64,000 bases of DNA from Bathymodiolus brooksi (GCA_963680875.1 OY804578.1:992001-1056000), one strand, 5' to 3'; counted from the stretch's first letter, positions 1-12,694 are shown. Numbers and translations: made by a program. Notes: generated from the sequence alone by a model not told the origin.

Positions 1-2070
1 TATAATTAGACACAAATGTTTCCCTTCACCTTCACGACACTGTTATATCCCTAACTCCCTACATATATTCTTAGACTCAAATGTTTTCCTGCACCTTTAC
101 GACACTGTTATACCCTTAACTCCCTACCTATATTGTTAAACACAAATGTTTCCCTTCACCTTTTCGACACTGTTATATTCTAACTCCCTACATATATTGT
201 TAGACACAAATATTTCCCTTCACCTCTACGACACTGTTATAACCTTAACTCCCTACGTATATTGCTAGACACAAATGTTTCCCTTCATCTTTACGACACT
301 GTTTTTCCCCTAACTCCCTACCTATATTGTTAGACACAAATGTTTCCCTTCACCTTTACGACACTGTTATACCCTAAACTCCATACCTATATTTTTAGAC
401 ACAAATGTTTCACTTCACCTTTACGACACGGTTATACCCCTAACTCCCTACCTGTATTGTTAGACACAAATGTTTCCCCTCACCTTTACGACACTGTTAT
501 ATCGCTAATTCCCTACCTCTATTGTTAAACAAAAATGTTTCCCTTCATCTTTATGACACTGTTATACCCCTAACTCCCTACCTATATTATTAGACACAAA
601 TGTTATACCTCTAACTCCCCACCTTAATTGTTAGACACAAATGTTTCCCTTCATCTTTATGACACTGTTATACACTTAACTACCTACCTATATTATTAGA
701 CACAAATATTTCCCGTCATCTTTATGACACTGTTATACCCTTAACTCCCTACCTATATTGTTATATATAATTAGACACAAATGTTTCTCTTCACCTTTTC
801 GATACTGTTATACCCCTAACTCCCTACCTATATTGTTAGACACAAATGTTCCCCCTGACCGTTACGACACTGTTATACCGCTAGCTCCCTACCTATATTA
901 TTAGACACAAATATTTCCCTTCATCTTTACGACACTGTTATACACCTAACTCCCTACCTATATTGTTAGACACAAATGTTTCCCTTCACCTTTACGACAC
1001 TGTTATACCGCTAACTCCCTACCTATATTGTTAGACACAAATGTTTCCCTTCACCTTTACGACACTGTTATACCGCTAAATCCCTACCTCTATTGTTAGA
1101 CACAAATATTTCCCTTCACCTTTACGACAATGTTATACCCTTAACTCCCTACCTATATTGTCAGACACAAATGTTTCCCTTCATCTTAATGACACTGTTA
1201 TACCCCTAACTCCCTACCTATATTGTTAGACACAAATGTTTCCCTTCACCTTTACGACACTGTTATACCCCTAACTCCCTACCTATATTGTTCGACACAA
1301 ATGTTTCCCTTCACCTTTACGACACTGTTATACCGCTAACTCCCTACCTATATTGTTAGACACAAATGTGTCCCTTCACTTTTACGACACTGTTATACCC
1401 CTAACTCCCTACCTATATTGTTAGACACAAATGTTTCCCTTCACCTTTACGACACTGTTATACCCCTAACTCCCTACCTATATTGTTAGACACAAATGTT
1501 TCCCTTCACCTTTACGACACTGTTATACCCCTAACTCCCTTCCTATATTGTTAGACACAAATGTTTCCCTTCATCTTTACGACACTGTTATACCCCTAAC
1601 TCACTACCTATATTGTTAGACACAAATGTTTCCCTTCACCTTTACGACACTGTTATACCCTTAACTCCCTACCTATATTGTTAGACACAAATGTTTCCCT
1701 TCACCTTTACGACACTGTTATACCCCTAACTCCCTACCTATATTGTTAGACACAAATGTTTCCCTTCACCTTTACGACACTGTTATACCCCTAACTCCCT
1801 ACCTATATATTTAGACACAAATGTTTCCCTTCACCTTTAACACACTGTTATACCGCTAACTCCCTACCTATATTGTTAGACACAAATATTTCCCTTCATC
1901 TTTACGACACTGTTATACCTCTAACTCCCCACCTTAATTGTTAGACACAAATGTTTCCCTTCATCTTTATGACACTGTTATACACTTAACTACCTACCTA
2001 TATTATTAGACACAAATATTTCCCGTCATCTTTATGACACTGTTATACCCTTAACTCCCTACCTATATTG
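1..2070. repeat. Higher-order repeat copy 1 (partial, diverged) of the 65-bp satellite
   Basis: The window opens with tataattagacac, the tail of a marker variant (ttatatataattagac) that starts later copies at 2,071 and 4,146. A second copy of the marker sits at 761. Compared with the next copy, this block lacks about three units near its start and carries one extra unit later, so the offset to copy 2 changes from 1,945 to 2,140 and then to 2,075 bp. Confidence 0.75.
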
Positions 2071-4145
2071 TTATATATAATTAGACACAAATGTTTCCCT
2101 TCACCTTTTCGACACTGTTATATCCTAACTCCCTACATATATTGTTAGACACAAATATTTCCCTTCACCTCTACGACACTGTTATACCCTTAACTCCCTA
2201 CGTATATTGCTTGACAGAAATGATTCCCTTCACCTTTACGACATTGTTATACCACTAACTCCCTACCAATATTGTTAGAAACAAATGTTTCCCTTCACCT
2301 TTACGACACTGTTATACCCCTAACTCCCTACCTATATTGTTAGTCACAAATGTTTCCCTTCACCCTTACGACACTGTTATACCGCTAACTCCCTACCTAT
2401 ATTGTTAGACACAAATGTTTCCCTTCATCTTTACGACACTGTTATTCCCCTAACTCCCTACCTATATTGTTAGACACAAATGTTTCCCTTCACCTTTACG
2501 ACACTGTTATACCCTAAACTCCATACCTATATTCTTAGACACAAATGTTTCCCTTCACCTTTACGACACGGTTATACCGCTAACTCCCTACCTGTATTGT
2601 TAGACACAAATGTTTCCCCTTATATTTACGACAATATTATACCCCTAACTCCCTACCTATATTGTTAGACACAAATGTTTCCCTTCATCTTTATGACACT
2701 GTTATACCCCTAACTCCCTACCTATATTATTAGACACAAATGTTATACCTCTAACTCCCCACCTTAATTGTTAGACACAAATGTTTCCCTTCATCTTTAT
2801 GACACTGTTATACACTTAACTACCTACCTATATTAATAGACACAAATATTTCCCGTCATCTTTATGACACTGTTATACCCTTAACTCCCTACCTATATTG
2901 TTATATATAATTAGACACAAATGTTTCTCTTCACCTTTTCGACACTGTTATATCCCTAACTCTCTATATATATTGTTAGACACAAATGTGTCTCTTCATC
3001 TTTACGACACTGTTATACCCCTAACTCCCTACCTATATTGTTAGACACAAATGTTCCCCCTGACCGTTACGACACTGTTATATCACTAGCTCCCTACCTA
3101 TATTATTAGACACAAATATTTCCCTTCATCTTTACGACACTGTTATACACCTAACTCCCTACCTATATTGTTAGACACAAATGTTTCCCTTCACCTTTAC
3201 GACACTGTTATACCGTTAACTCCCTACCTATATTGTTAGACACAAATGTTTCCCTTCACCTTTACGACACTGTTATACCGCTAAATCCCTACCTCTATTA
3301 TTAGACACAAATATTTCCCTTCACCTTTACGACACTGTTATACCCTTAACTCCCTACCTATATTGTCAGACATAAATGTTTCCCTTCACCTTTACGACAC
3401 TGTTATACACCTAACTCCCTACCTATATTGTTCGACACAAATGTTTCCCTTCACCTTTACGACACTGTTATACCGCTAACTCCCTACCTATATTGTTAGA
3501 CACAAATGTTTCCCTTCACTTTTACGACACTGTTATACCCCTAACTCCCTACCTATATTGTTAGACACAAATGTTTCCCTTCACCTTTATGACACTGTTA
3601 TACCCCTAACTCCCTACCTATATTGTTAGACACAAATGTTTCCCTTCACCTTTACGACACTGTTATACCCCTAACTCCCTTCCTATATTGTTAGACACAA
3701 ATGTTTCCCTTCATCTTTACGACACTGTTATACCCCTAACTCCCTACCTATATTGTTAGACACAAATGTTTCCCTTCATCTTTACGACACTGTTATACCC
3801 CTAACTCCCTACCTATATTGTTAGACACAAATGTTTCCCTTCACCTTTACGACACTGTTATACCCCTAACTCCCTACCTATATTTTTAGACACAAATGTT
3901 TCCCTTCACCTTTAACACACTGTTATACCGCTAACTCCCTACCTATATTGTTAGACACAAATATTTCCCTTCATCTTTACGACACTGTTATACCTCTAAC
4001 TCCCCACCTTAATTGTTAGACACAAATGTTTCCCTTCATCTTTATGACACTGTTATACACTTAACTACCTACCTATATTATTAGACACAAATATTTCCCG
4101 TCATCTTTATGACACTGTTATACCCTTAACTCCCTACCTATATTG
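2071..4145. repeat. Higher-order repeat copy 2 (2,075 bp)
   Basis: Bounded by the marker ttatatataattagac at 2,071 and 4,146, with an internal marker at 2,901. Rare variants recur at the same offset in the next copy, such as the doubly altered unit ccccttatatttacgacaa (2,627 and 4,702) and gttagtcacaaatg. The length is five bases short of 32 units of 65 bp. Confidence 0.85.
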
Positions 4146-6220
4146 TTATATATAATTAGACACAAATGTTTCCCTTCACCTTTTCGACACTGTTATATCC
4201 TAACTCCCTACATATATTGTTAGACACAAATATTTCCCTTCACCTCTACGACACTGTTATACCCTTAACTCCCTACGTATATTGCTAGACACAAATGATT
4301 CCCTTCACCTTTACGACATTGTTATACCACTAACTCCCTACCAATATTGTTAGAAACAAATGTTTCCCTTCACCTTTACGACACTGTTATACCCCTAACT
4401 CCCTACCTATATTGTTAGTCACAAATGTTTCCCTTCACCCTTACGACACTGTTATACCGCTAACTCCCTACCTATATTGTTAGACACAAATGTTTCCCTT
4501 CATCTTTACGACACTGTTATTCCCCTAACTCCCTACCTATATTTTTAGACACAAATGTTTCCCTTCACCTTTACGACACTGTTATACCCTAAACTCCATA
4601 CCTATATTTTTAGACACAAATGTTTCCCTTCACCTTTACGACACGGTTATACCGCTAACTCCCTACCTGTATTGTTAGACACAAATGTTTCCCCTTATAT
4701 TTACGACAATATTATACCCCTAACTCCCTACCTATATTGTTAGACACAAATGTTTCCCTTCACCTTTACGACACTGTTATATCGCTAACTCCCTACCTCT
4801 ATTGTTAAACAAAAATGTTTCCCTTCATCTTTATGACACTGTTATACCCCTAACTCCCTACCTATATTATTAGACACAAATGTTATACCTCTAACTCCCC
4901 ACCTTAATTGTTAGACACAAATGTTTCCCTTCATCTTTATGACACTGTTATACACTTAACTACCTACCTATATTGTTATATATAATTAGACACAAATGTT
5001 TCTCTTCACCTTTTCGACACTGTTATATCCATAACTCTCTATATATATTGTTAGACACAAATGTGTCTCTTCATCTTTACGACACTGTTATACCCCTAAC
5101 TCCCTACCTATATTGTTAGACACAAATGTTCCCCCTGACCGTTACGACACTGTTATACCGCTAGCTCCCTACCTATATTATTAGACACAAATATTTCCCT
5201 TCATCTTTACGACACTGTTATACACCTAACTCCCTATCTATATTGTTAGACACAAATGTTTCCCTTCACCTTTACGACACTGTTATACCGCTAACTCCCT
5301 ACCTATATTGTTAGACACAAATGTTTCCCTTCACCTTTACGACACTGTTATACCGCTAAATCCCTACCTCTATTATTAGACACAAATATTTCCCTTCACC
5401 TTTACGACACTGTTATACCCTTAACTCCCTACCTATATTGTCAGACACAAATGTTTCCATTCATCTTAATGACACTGTTATACCCCTAACTCCCTACCTC
5501 TATTGTTAGACACAAATGTTTCCCTTCACCTTTACGACACTGTTATACACCTAACTCCCTACCTATATTGTTCGACACAAATGTTTCCCTTCACCTTTAC
5601 GACACTGTTATACCGCTAACTCCCTACCTATATTGTTAGACACAAATGTTTCCCTTCACTTTTACGACACTGTTATACCCCTAACTCCCTACCTATATTG
5701 TTAGACACAAATGTTTCCCTTCACCTTTATGACACTGTTATACCCCTAACTCCCTACCTATATTGTTAGACACAAATGTTTCCCTTCACATTTACGACAC
5801 TGTTATACCCCTGACTCCCTTCCTATATTGTTAGAGACAAATGTTTCCCTTCATCTTTACGACACTGTTATACCCCTAACTCCCCACCTATATTGTTAGA
5901 CACAAATGTTTCCCTTCACCTTTACGACACTGTTATACCCCTAACTCCCTACCTATATTTTTAGACACAAATGTTTCCCTTCACCTTTAACACACTGTTA
6001 TACCGCTAACTCCCTACCTATATTGTTAGACACAAATATTTCCCTTCATCTTTATGACAATGTTATACCTCTAACTCCCCACATTAATTGTTAGACACAA
6101 ATGTTTCCCTTCATCTTTATGACACTGTTATACACTTAACTACCTACCTCTATTATCAGACACAAATATTTCCCGTCATCTTTATGACACTGTTATATCC
6201 TTAACTCCCTACCTATATTG
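4146..6220. repeat. Higher-order repeat copy 3 (2,075 bp)
   Basis: Starts at the marker ttatatataattagac (4,146), with the internal marker at 4,976 and the next at 6,221. The spacings of 830 + 1,245 bp repeat those of copy 2 exactly. Sequence after 6,221 resembles the section that follows the internal marker (the tttctcttcacc variant), so the order is broken there and no full fourth copy follows. Confidence 0.85.
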
Positions 6221-7090
6221 TTATATATAATTAGACACAAATGTTTCTCTTCACCTTTTCGACACTGTTATATCCCTAACTCTCTATATATATTGTTAGA
6301 CACAAATGTGTCTCTTCATCTTTACGACACTGTTATACCCCTAACTCCCTACCTATATTATTAGACACAAATATTTCCCTTCATCTTTACGACACTGTTA
6401 TACACCAAACTCCCTACCTATATTGTTAGACACAAATGTTTCCCTTCACCTTTACGACACTGTTATACCGCTAACTCCCTACCTATATTGTTAGACACAA
6501 ATGTTTCCCTTCACCTTTACGACACTGTTATACCGCTAAATACCTACTTCTATTGTTAGACACAAATGTTTCCCTTCACCTTTACGACACTGTTATACAC
6601 CTAACTCCCTACCTATATTGTTCGACACAAATGTTTCCCTTCACCTTTACGACACTGTTATACCCCTAACTCCCTTCCTATATTGTTAGACACAAATGTT
6701 TCCCTTCATCTTTACGACACTGTTATACCCCTAACTCCCTACCTATATTGTTAGACACAAATGTTTCCCTTCACCTTTACGACACTGTTATACCCTTAAC
6801 TCCCTACCTATATTGTTAGACACAAATGTTTCCCTTCACCTTTACGACACTGTTATACCCCTAACTCCCTACCTATATTGTTAGACACAAATGTTTCCCT
6901 TCACCTTTACGACACTGTTATACACTTAACTCCCTACCAATATTGTTAGAGACAAATGTGTCCCTTCACCTTTACGACACTGTTATACCATTAACTCCCT
7001 ACCTATATTGTTAGACACAAATGTTTCCCTTCACCTTTACGACACTGTTATACCCCTAAATCCCTACCTATATTGTTAGACACAAATGTT

Positions 7091-8648
7091 TCTTTCACCT
7101 TTACAACACTGTTATACCGCTAACTCCCTACCTCTATTGTTAGACACAAATGTTTCCCTTCATCTTTACGACACTGTTATACCCCTAACTCCCTTCCTAT
7201 ATTGTTTGACCCAAATGTTTCCCTTCACCTTTACGACAATGTTATACCCCTAACTCCCTACCTATATTGTTAGACACAAATGTTTCCCTTCACCTTTGCG
7301 ACACTGTTATACCACTAACTCCCTACCTCTATTGTTAGACACAAATGTTTCCCTTCATCTTTACGACATTGTTATACCCTTAACTCCCTACCTATATTGT
7401 CAGACACAAATGTTTCCCTTCACCTTTACGACACTGTTATACCGCTAAATCCCTACTTCTATTGTCAGACACAAATGTTTCCCTTCATCTTAATGACACT
7501 GTTATACCCCTAACTCCCTACCTCTATTGTTAGACACAAATGTTTCCCTTCACCTTTACGACACTGTTATACACCTAACTCCCTACCTATATTGTTCGAC
7601 ACAAATGCTTCCCTTCACCTTTACGACACTGTTATACCCCTAACTCCCTTCCTATATTGTTAGACACAAATGTTTCCCTTCATCTTTACGACACTGTTAT
7701 ACCCCTAACTCCCTACCTATATTGTTAGACACAAATGTTTCCCTTCACCTTTACGTCACTGTTATACCCTTAACTCCCTACCTATATTGTTAGACACAAA
7801 TGTTTCCCTTCACCTTTACGACACTGTTATACCCCTAAATCCCTACCTATATTGTTAGACACAAATGTTTCTTTCACCTTTACAACACTGTTATACCGCT
7901 AACTCCCTACCTCTATTGTTAGACACAAATGTTTCCCTTCATCTTTACGACACTGTTATACCCCTAACTCCCTTCCTATATTGTTTGACCCAAATGTTTC
8001 CCTTCACCTTTACGACAATGTTATACCCCTAACTCCCTACCTATATTGTTAGACACAAATGTTTCCCTTCACCTTTGCGACACTGTTATACCACTAACTC
8101 CCTACCTCTATTGTTAGACACAAATGTTTCCCTTCATCTTTACGACATTGTTATACCCTTAACTCCCTACCTATATTGTCAGACACAAATGTTTCCCTTC
8201 ACCTTTACGACACTGTTATACCGCTAAATCCCTACTTCTATTGTCAGACACAAATGTTTCCCTTCATCTTAATGACACTGTTATACCCCTAACTCCCTAC
8301 CTCTATTGTTAGACACAAATGTTTCCCTTCACCTTTACGACACTGTTATACACCTAACTCCCTACCTATATTGTTCGACACAAATGCTTCCCTTCACCTT
8401 TACGACACTGTTATACCCCTAACTCCCTTCCTATATTGTTAGACACAAATGTTTCCCTTCATCTTTACGACACTGTTATACCCCTAACTCCCTACCTATA
8501 TTGTTAGACACAAATGTTTCCCTTCACCTTTACGTCACTGTTATACCCTTAACTCCCTACCTATATTGTTAGACACAAATGGTTCCCTTCACCTTTACGA
8601 CACTGTTATACCCCTAACTCCCTACCTATATTGTTAGACACAAATGTT
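7091..8648. repeat. Tandem duplication of a 779-bp block in the 65-bp satellite
   Basis: A rare 64-bp unit (tttctttcacctttacaaca, one C short) occurs at 7,091 and 7,870. The distance is 779 bp, which is 12 x 65 minus 1 and so equals twelve units including the short one. The following variants (tgtttgacccaaatg, cctttgcgacac, tgtcagacac, caaatgcttccc) recur in the same order in both halves. A related, slightly different short unit appears near 8,907. Confidence 0.85.
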
Positions 8649-9350
8649 TCCCTTCACCTTTACGACACTGTTATACACTTAACTCCCTACCTATATTTTT
8701 AGACACAAATGTTTCCCGACACCTTTACGACACTGTTATACCCCTAACTCCCTACCTATATTGTTAGAGACAAATGTTTCCCTTCACCTTTACGTCACTG
8801 TTATACCATTAACTCCCTACCTATATTGTTAGACACAAATGTTTCCCTTCACCTTTACGACACTGTTATACCCCTAAATCCCTACCTATATTGTTAGACA
8901 CAAATGTTTCCTTCACCTTTACAACACTGTTATACCGCTAACTCCCTACCTCTATTGATAGACACAAATGTTTCCCTTCATCTTTACGACACTGTTATAC
9001 CCCTAACTCCCTTCCTATATTGTTTGACCCAAATGTTTCCCTTCACCTTTACGACAATGTTATACCCCTAACTCCCTACCTATATTGTTAGACACAAATG
9101 TTTCCCTTCACCTTTGCGACACTGTTATACCACTAACTCCCTACCTCTATTGTTAGACACAAATGTTTCCCTTCATCTTTACGACATTGTTATACCCTTA
9201 ACTCCCTACCTATATTGTCAGACACAAATGTTTCCCTTCACCTTTACGACACTGTTATACCCTTAACTCCTTACCTATATTGTTAGACACAAATGTTTCC
9301 CTTCACCTTTACGACACTGTTATACCGCTAACTCCCTACCTATATTGTTA

Positions 9351-10390
9351 GACACACATGTTTCCCTTCATCTTTACGACACTGTTATACCCCTAACTCC
9401 CTACCTATATTGTTTGACACAAATGTTTCCCTTCACCTTTACGACACTGTTATACCCTTAACTCCCTACCTATATTGTTAGACACAAATGTTTCCCTTCA
9501 CCTTTACGACACTATAATACCCCTAACTCCCTACCTATATTGTTAGACACAAATGTTTCCCTTCACCTTTACGACACTGTTATACCGCTAACTCTCTACC
9601 TATATTGTTAGACACAAATGTTTCCCTTCCCCTTTACGACACTGTTATACCGCTAACTCCCTACCTATATTGTTAGACACAAATGTTTCCCTTCATCTTT
9701 ACGACACTGTTATATCCCCAACTCCCTACCTATATCGTTAGACACAAATGTTTCCCTTCATCTTTACGACACTATTATACCCCTAACTCCCTACCTTTAT
9801 TGCTTGACACAAATGTTTCCCTTCACCTTTACGACACTGTTATACCGCTAACTCCCTACCTATATTGTTAGACACACATGTTTCCCTTCATCTTTACGAC
9901 ACTGTTATACCCCTAACTCCCTACCTATATTGTTTGACACAAATGTTTCCCTTCACCTTTACGACACTGTTATACCCTTAACTCCCTACCTATATTGTTA
10001 GACACAAATGTTTCCCTTCACCTTTACGACACTATAATACCCCTAACTCCCTACCTATATTGTTAGACACAAATGTTTCCCTTCACCTTTACGACACTGT
10101 TATACCGCTAACTCTCTACCTATATTGTTAGACACAAATGTTTCCCTTCCCCTTTACGACACTGTTATACCGCTAACTCCCTACCTATATTGTTAGACAC
10201 AAATGTTTCCCTTCATCTTTACGACACTGTTATATCCCCAACTCCCTACCTATATCGTTAGACACAAATGTTTCCCTTCATCTTTACGACACTATTATAC
10301 CCCTAACTCCCTACCTTTATTGCTTGACACAAATGTTTCCCTTCACCTTTACGACACTGTTATACCCTTTACCCCCTTTCTATATTGTTA
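9351..10390. repeat. Tandem duplication of a 520-bp (8-unit) block
   Basis: The rare variant gacacacatg occurs at 9,351, 9,871 and 10,391, exactly 520 bp (8 x 65) apart. Between these points the two blocks look almost identical and share private variants such as cactataatacccc and tatatcgttagac. The second copy decays near its right end (tatacccttt accccctttc). Confidence 0.87.
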
Positions 10391-10437
10391 GACACACATG
10401 TTTCCCCTCACCTTTATGACACTGCTATTCCCTTAAC

Positions 10438-10605
10438 TCCCTACCTATACGTTTTCCCCTCACCTTTTCGACACTGTTGTACCCTTAACCCCCTACCTAT
10501 ACGTTTTCCCCTCACCTTTACGACACTGTTGTACCCTTAACTACCAACCTATACATTTTCGCCTCACCTTTACGACACTGTTGTAACCTTAGCTCCCTAC
10601 CTATA
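10438..10605. repeat. 52-bp transitional repeat units
   Basis: About three units of roughly 52 bp in which the start of the 65-bp unit (ttgttagacacaaatg) is replaced by a shorter stretch, acctatacgttttcccc. The rest of the unit (tcacctttacgacactgttg, then tacccttaactcccta) is kept. They lie exactly between the 65-bp and the 50-bp arrays. Confidence 0.8.
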
Positions 10606-11319
10606 CATTACATTCACCTTTACGACACTATTATACCCTATACTCCCTATCTATACATTACATTCACCTTTACGACACTATTATACCCTATACTCCCTAC
10701 CTATACATTACATTCACCTTTACGACACTATTATACCCTATACTCCCTACCTATACATTACATTCATCTTTACGACACTATTATACCCTATTCTCCCTAC
10801 CTATACATTACATTCACCTTTACGACACTATTATACCCTATACTCCCTACTTATACATTACATTCACCTTTACGACACTATTATACCCTATACTCCCTAC
10901 CTATACATTACATTCACCTTTACGACACTATTATACCCTATACTCCCTACCTATACATTACATTCACCTTTACGACACTATTATACCCTATACTCCCTAC
11001 CTATACATTACATTCACCTTTACGACACTATTATACCCTATACTCCCTACCTATACATTACATTCACCTTTACGACACTATTATACCCTATGCTCCCTAC
11101 CTATACATTACATTCACCTTTACGACACTATTATATCCTATACTCCCTACCTATACATTACATTCACCTTTACGACACTATTATACCCTATACTCCCTAC
11201 CTATACATTACATTCACCTTTACGACACTGTTGTAACCTTAACTCCCTACCTATACATTACATTCACCTTTACGACACTATTATACCCTATACTCCCTAC
11301 CTATACATTACCTGTGTAG
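10606..11319. repeat. 50-bp satellite sub-array (about 14 copies), derived from the 65-bp unit
   Basis: Very regular 50-bp units: acctatacattacattcacc, then tttacgacactattatac and cctatactccct. Copies are almost identical, more homogeneous than the 65-bp array. One unit near 11,230 has the gttgtaacctt form seen in the 52-bp transitional units. The core tcacctttacgacact is shared with the 65-bp unit, so this is a shortened descendant. Confidence 0.92.
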
Positions 11320-11395
11320 ATATATATTATTGTAAATGTAATTGTAGCTATGGCGTAATAAAAGAATCGGTTTTACTGAGACAATGACGACAGAA
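11320..11395. other. Short non-repetitive spacer
   Basis: A/T-rich sequence between the 50-bp array and the degenerate 12-bp repeat. No gene, RNA or clear motif seen. Confidence 0.5.
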
Positions 11396-11682
11396 TCTTA
11401 ACTATTGAAACTAACTATCGACATTAATCATTTTCATTAACCATCGACATTGACCATTGTCGTTCACAATGGACAGTAGCGAGTGATCATAGTTTTCACG
11501 ATTAACCATCGTCATAAACAAACGTGATCAATCATCGACAATAATCATCTGTAATAATTATCGACATAAACCATCTACTATAATTACCGACAGTATCTAT
11601 CGACAGTAACCATCGACATTTACAGCCTACAATAGCCATCGACATCAACCATCGATTGTAGACATCGACATATATATCGACA
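11396..11682. repeat. Degenerate ~12-bp repeat, left part
   Basis: Imperfect copies of accatcgacat or taaccatcgaca and variants (tatcgacattaa, accatctactat, agacatcgacat), mostly spaced about 12 bp apart with many drifted units. It looks like an old, decayed minisatellite. The same repeat resumes at 11,960 after an inserted element. Confidence 0.75.
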
Positions 11683-11959
11683 GTAAGGGACTGACAATTT
11701 AACTTGAAGGGGGGGTGTTATGTTTTTTTGTTTCGTTCAGAATTTTTTTTTGGACAACACAAGAGTTAGAATATTTTTTTTTTGTCGCACAAAGCGCGAA
11801 TTTGTTTTCCAAAATATGACAAAAACTCTGAATCAGAATTTTTTTTTCCTCCACCAAAATCAGAATATTTTTTTCAGCAACATTGGAAATCAGAATATAT
11901 TCTTAGAAAAAAACCATACCCCCCCCCCCCCCCTTCAAGTTAAATGGTCGTTCCCTAAC
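11683..11959. mobile_element. Foldback / MITE-like element, about 277 bp, with terminal inverted repeats
   Basis: The left end reads gtaagggactgacaattt followed by aacttgaagggggg. The reverse complement of the right end reads gttagggaacgaccattt followed by aacttgaagggggg. The termini therefore match over about 32 bp with few mismatches, then continue through a G run (G7 at 11,709-11,715, matched by C15 at 11,919-11,933) and a gtatggttttt-like stretch. The interior is A/T-rich, has four cagaat motifs followed by A/T runs, and encodes no transposase. It splits the 12-bp repeat. A target duplication cannot be called because both flanks are the same repeat (atcgaca on each side). An open frame across it (11,720-11,971) is not a gene. 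Confidence 0.75.
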
Positions 11960-12165
11960 CATCGACAATAACAGCCTAAAATGACAATCGACAATGACCA
12001 TCGACATCAATCATCGACAGTAGACATTGACATAAATTACGACAATAACCATCTACATAAACTATCTACAATAATCATCTACATAAACTATCTACAATAG
12101 CCATCTGTTATTGCCATCGACCTCCACCATCGATGTTAGTAAGCGAAAATAAACATCGACAAATC
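11960..12165. repeat. Degenerate ~12-bp repeat, right part
   Basis: Continuation of the repeat on the other side of the inserted element: accatcgacaataac, catcgacatcaatcatcgac, and a stretch of catctacataaac/tatctacaataa variants at about 12-bp spacing. Confidence 0.75.
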
Positions 12166-12322
12166 GTGTGTTCCTTTTTCTTGCCAACTCCTATCAGTTC
12201 TTGTTCGTATTCTTTTCATTGACTCAATAACGTCTTATAATGCTTCAGCTTTTCTTAAAATTGAACAAAAAACGATCATTTTCTTTTCGTTTTTTCAAAG
12301 ATATGTAATTTTGACTTTGTAG
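12166..12322 (+). other. 3' end of an upstream intron with acceptor site
   Basis: A/T-rich sequence with T/C-rich stretches (cattttcttttcgttttttc near 12,278) leading to ttttgactttgtag at 12,309-12,322, a good acceptor. The matching donor and earlier exons are not in the window, so this intron spans at least the 65-bp satellite side of the window. Confidence 0.7.
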
Positions 12323-12548
12323 GTATCAGAACTATGCGCAAGTTAGAAGGTACAAGTGCCTTTAAAGAAATCGACGCACAAGTCAATAGATTGGATTTTA
12401 AGGGCGTTTGTGATACGATGGAATATGACACTGATGCATACTGGGATTGCATTATTCGACACTGGGGCATGACAGGATATCATCCAGTATCAACATGTCG
12501 TATGGGATCAAAAACTGATCCGACCGCTGTTGTAGATCCACAACTTAG
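12323..12548 (+). CDS. GMC oxidoreductase, penultimate coding exon (C-terminal domain)
   Basis: FAD-dependent glucose-methanol-choline oxidoreductase, most like animal glucose/choline dehydrogenase-type proteins. This exon encodes 74 whole residues plus split codons at both ends. It begins after ag at 12,321-12,322 with the last two bases of a codon, then IRTMRKLEGTSAF. It ends at 12,548 with the AG of an Arg codon before gtaatg. The family signature WGMTGYHPVSTCRMG lies near its end and contains the His of the catalytic pair, followed by DPTAVVDPQL. There is no stop or frameshift. The open frame read-through from an ATG at 12,334 is not a real start; the upstream residues IRT continue the family alignment. 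The domain matches the family's C-terminal, substrate-binding and catalytic part. Substrate cannot be told from this fragment. The rest of the protein, including the FAD-binding N-terminus, is outside the window. Confidence 0.93.
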
Positions 12549-12694
12549 GTAATGTTGTATTCACCAATTACACAAATGTAGTTTAAATAAAACTTGAGCC
12601 TCCTTCTGTTGAAATTCAATGAAAAAATCATTTACCTCAAAGTAACTGAGTGCTACAATTTTCCAGGGTATTTTGTACAAGTACTATAAATTGA

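Larger units (their letters stand above)
1..10447. repeat. 65-bp satellite array (about 160 copies), open at left edge
   Basis: Head-to-tail copies of a 65-bp unit, for example starting at 1,421 and 1,486. Each unit contains ttagacacaaatgtttccc, then ttcacctttacgacactg, then ttatacccctaactccctac and ctatattg. Copies differ by scattered substitutions (cacc/catc, atgttt/atattt, cccc/ccgc/ccct) and occasional 1-bp or partial-unit deletions. The + strand is poor in G relative to C. Short open frames of about 62 codons recur because 65 is not a multiple of 3 and a few variants lose stops; they are not genes. The array continues beyond position 1. I did not recognise the family by name. Confidence 0.96.

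Noticed and set aside
340..528. 62-codon open frame, repeated at 2,480, 4,555, 9,683 and 10,203
   Set aside because: Each is a reading of about three 65-bp satellite units; they recur only because the satellite blocks are duplicated (2,140, 2,075 and 520 bp apart).
11676..11967. Target-site duplication atcgaca around the foldback element
   Set aside because: atcgaca is the core of the repeat on both sides, so the match is expected without any duplication.
11720..11971. 83-codon open frame
   Set aside because: It covers the poly-T/poly-C interior and right end of the foldback element; low-complexity, no family features.
12276..12470. Minus-strand open frame across the penultimate exon
   Set aside because: The + strand encodes conserved GMC motifs here; the minus frame is a shadow.
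12334..12552. ATG at 12,334 and TAA at 12,550 as a small independent gene
   Set aside because: The family alignment continues upstream of the ATG and across the gtaatg donor into the exon at 16,387; the TAA lies in the intron donor.
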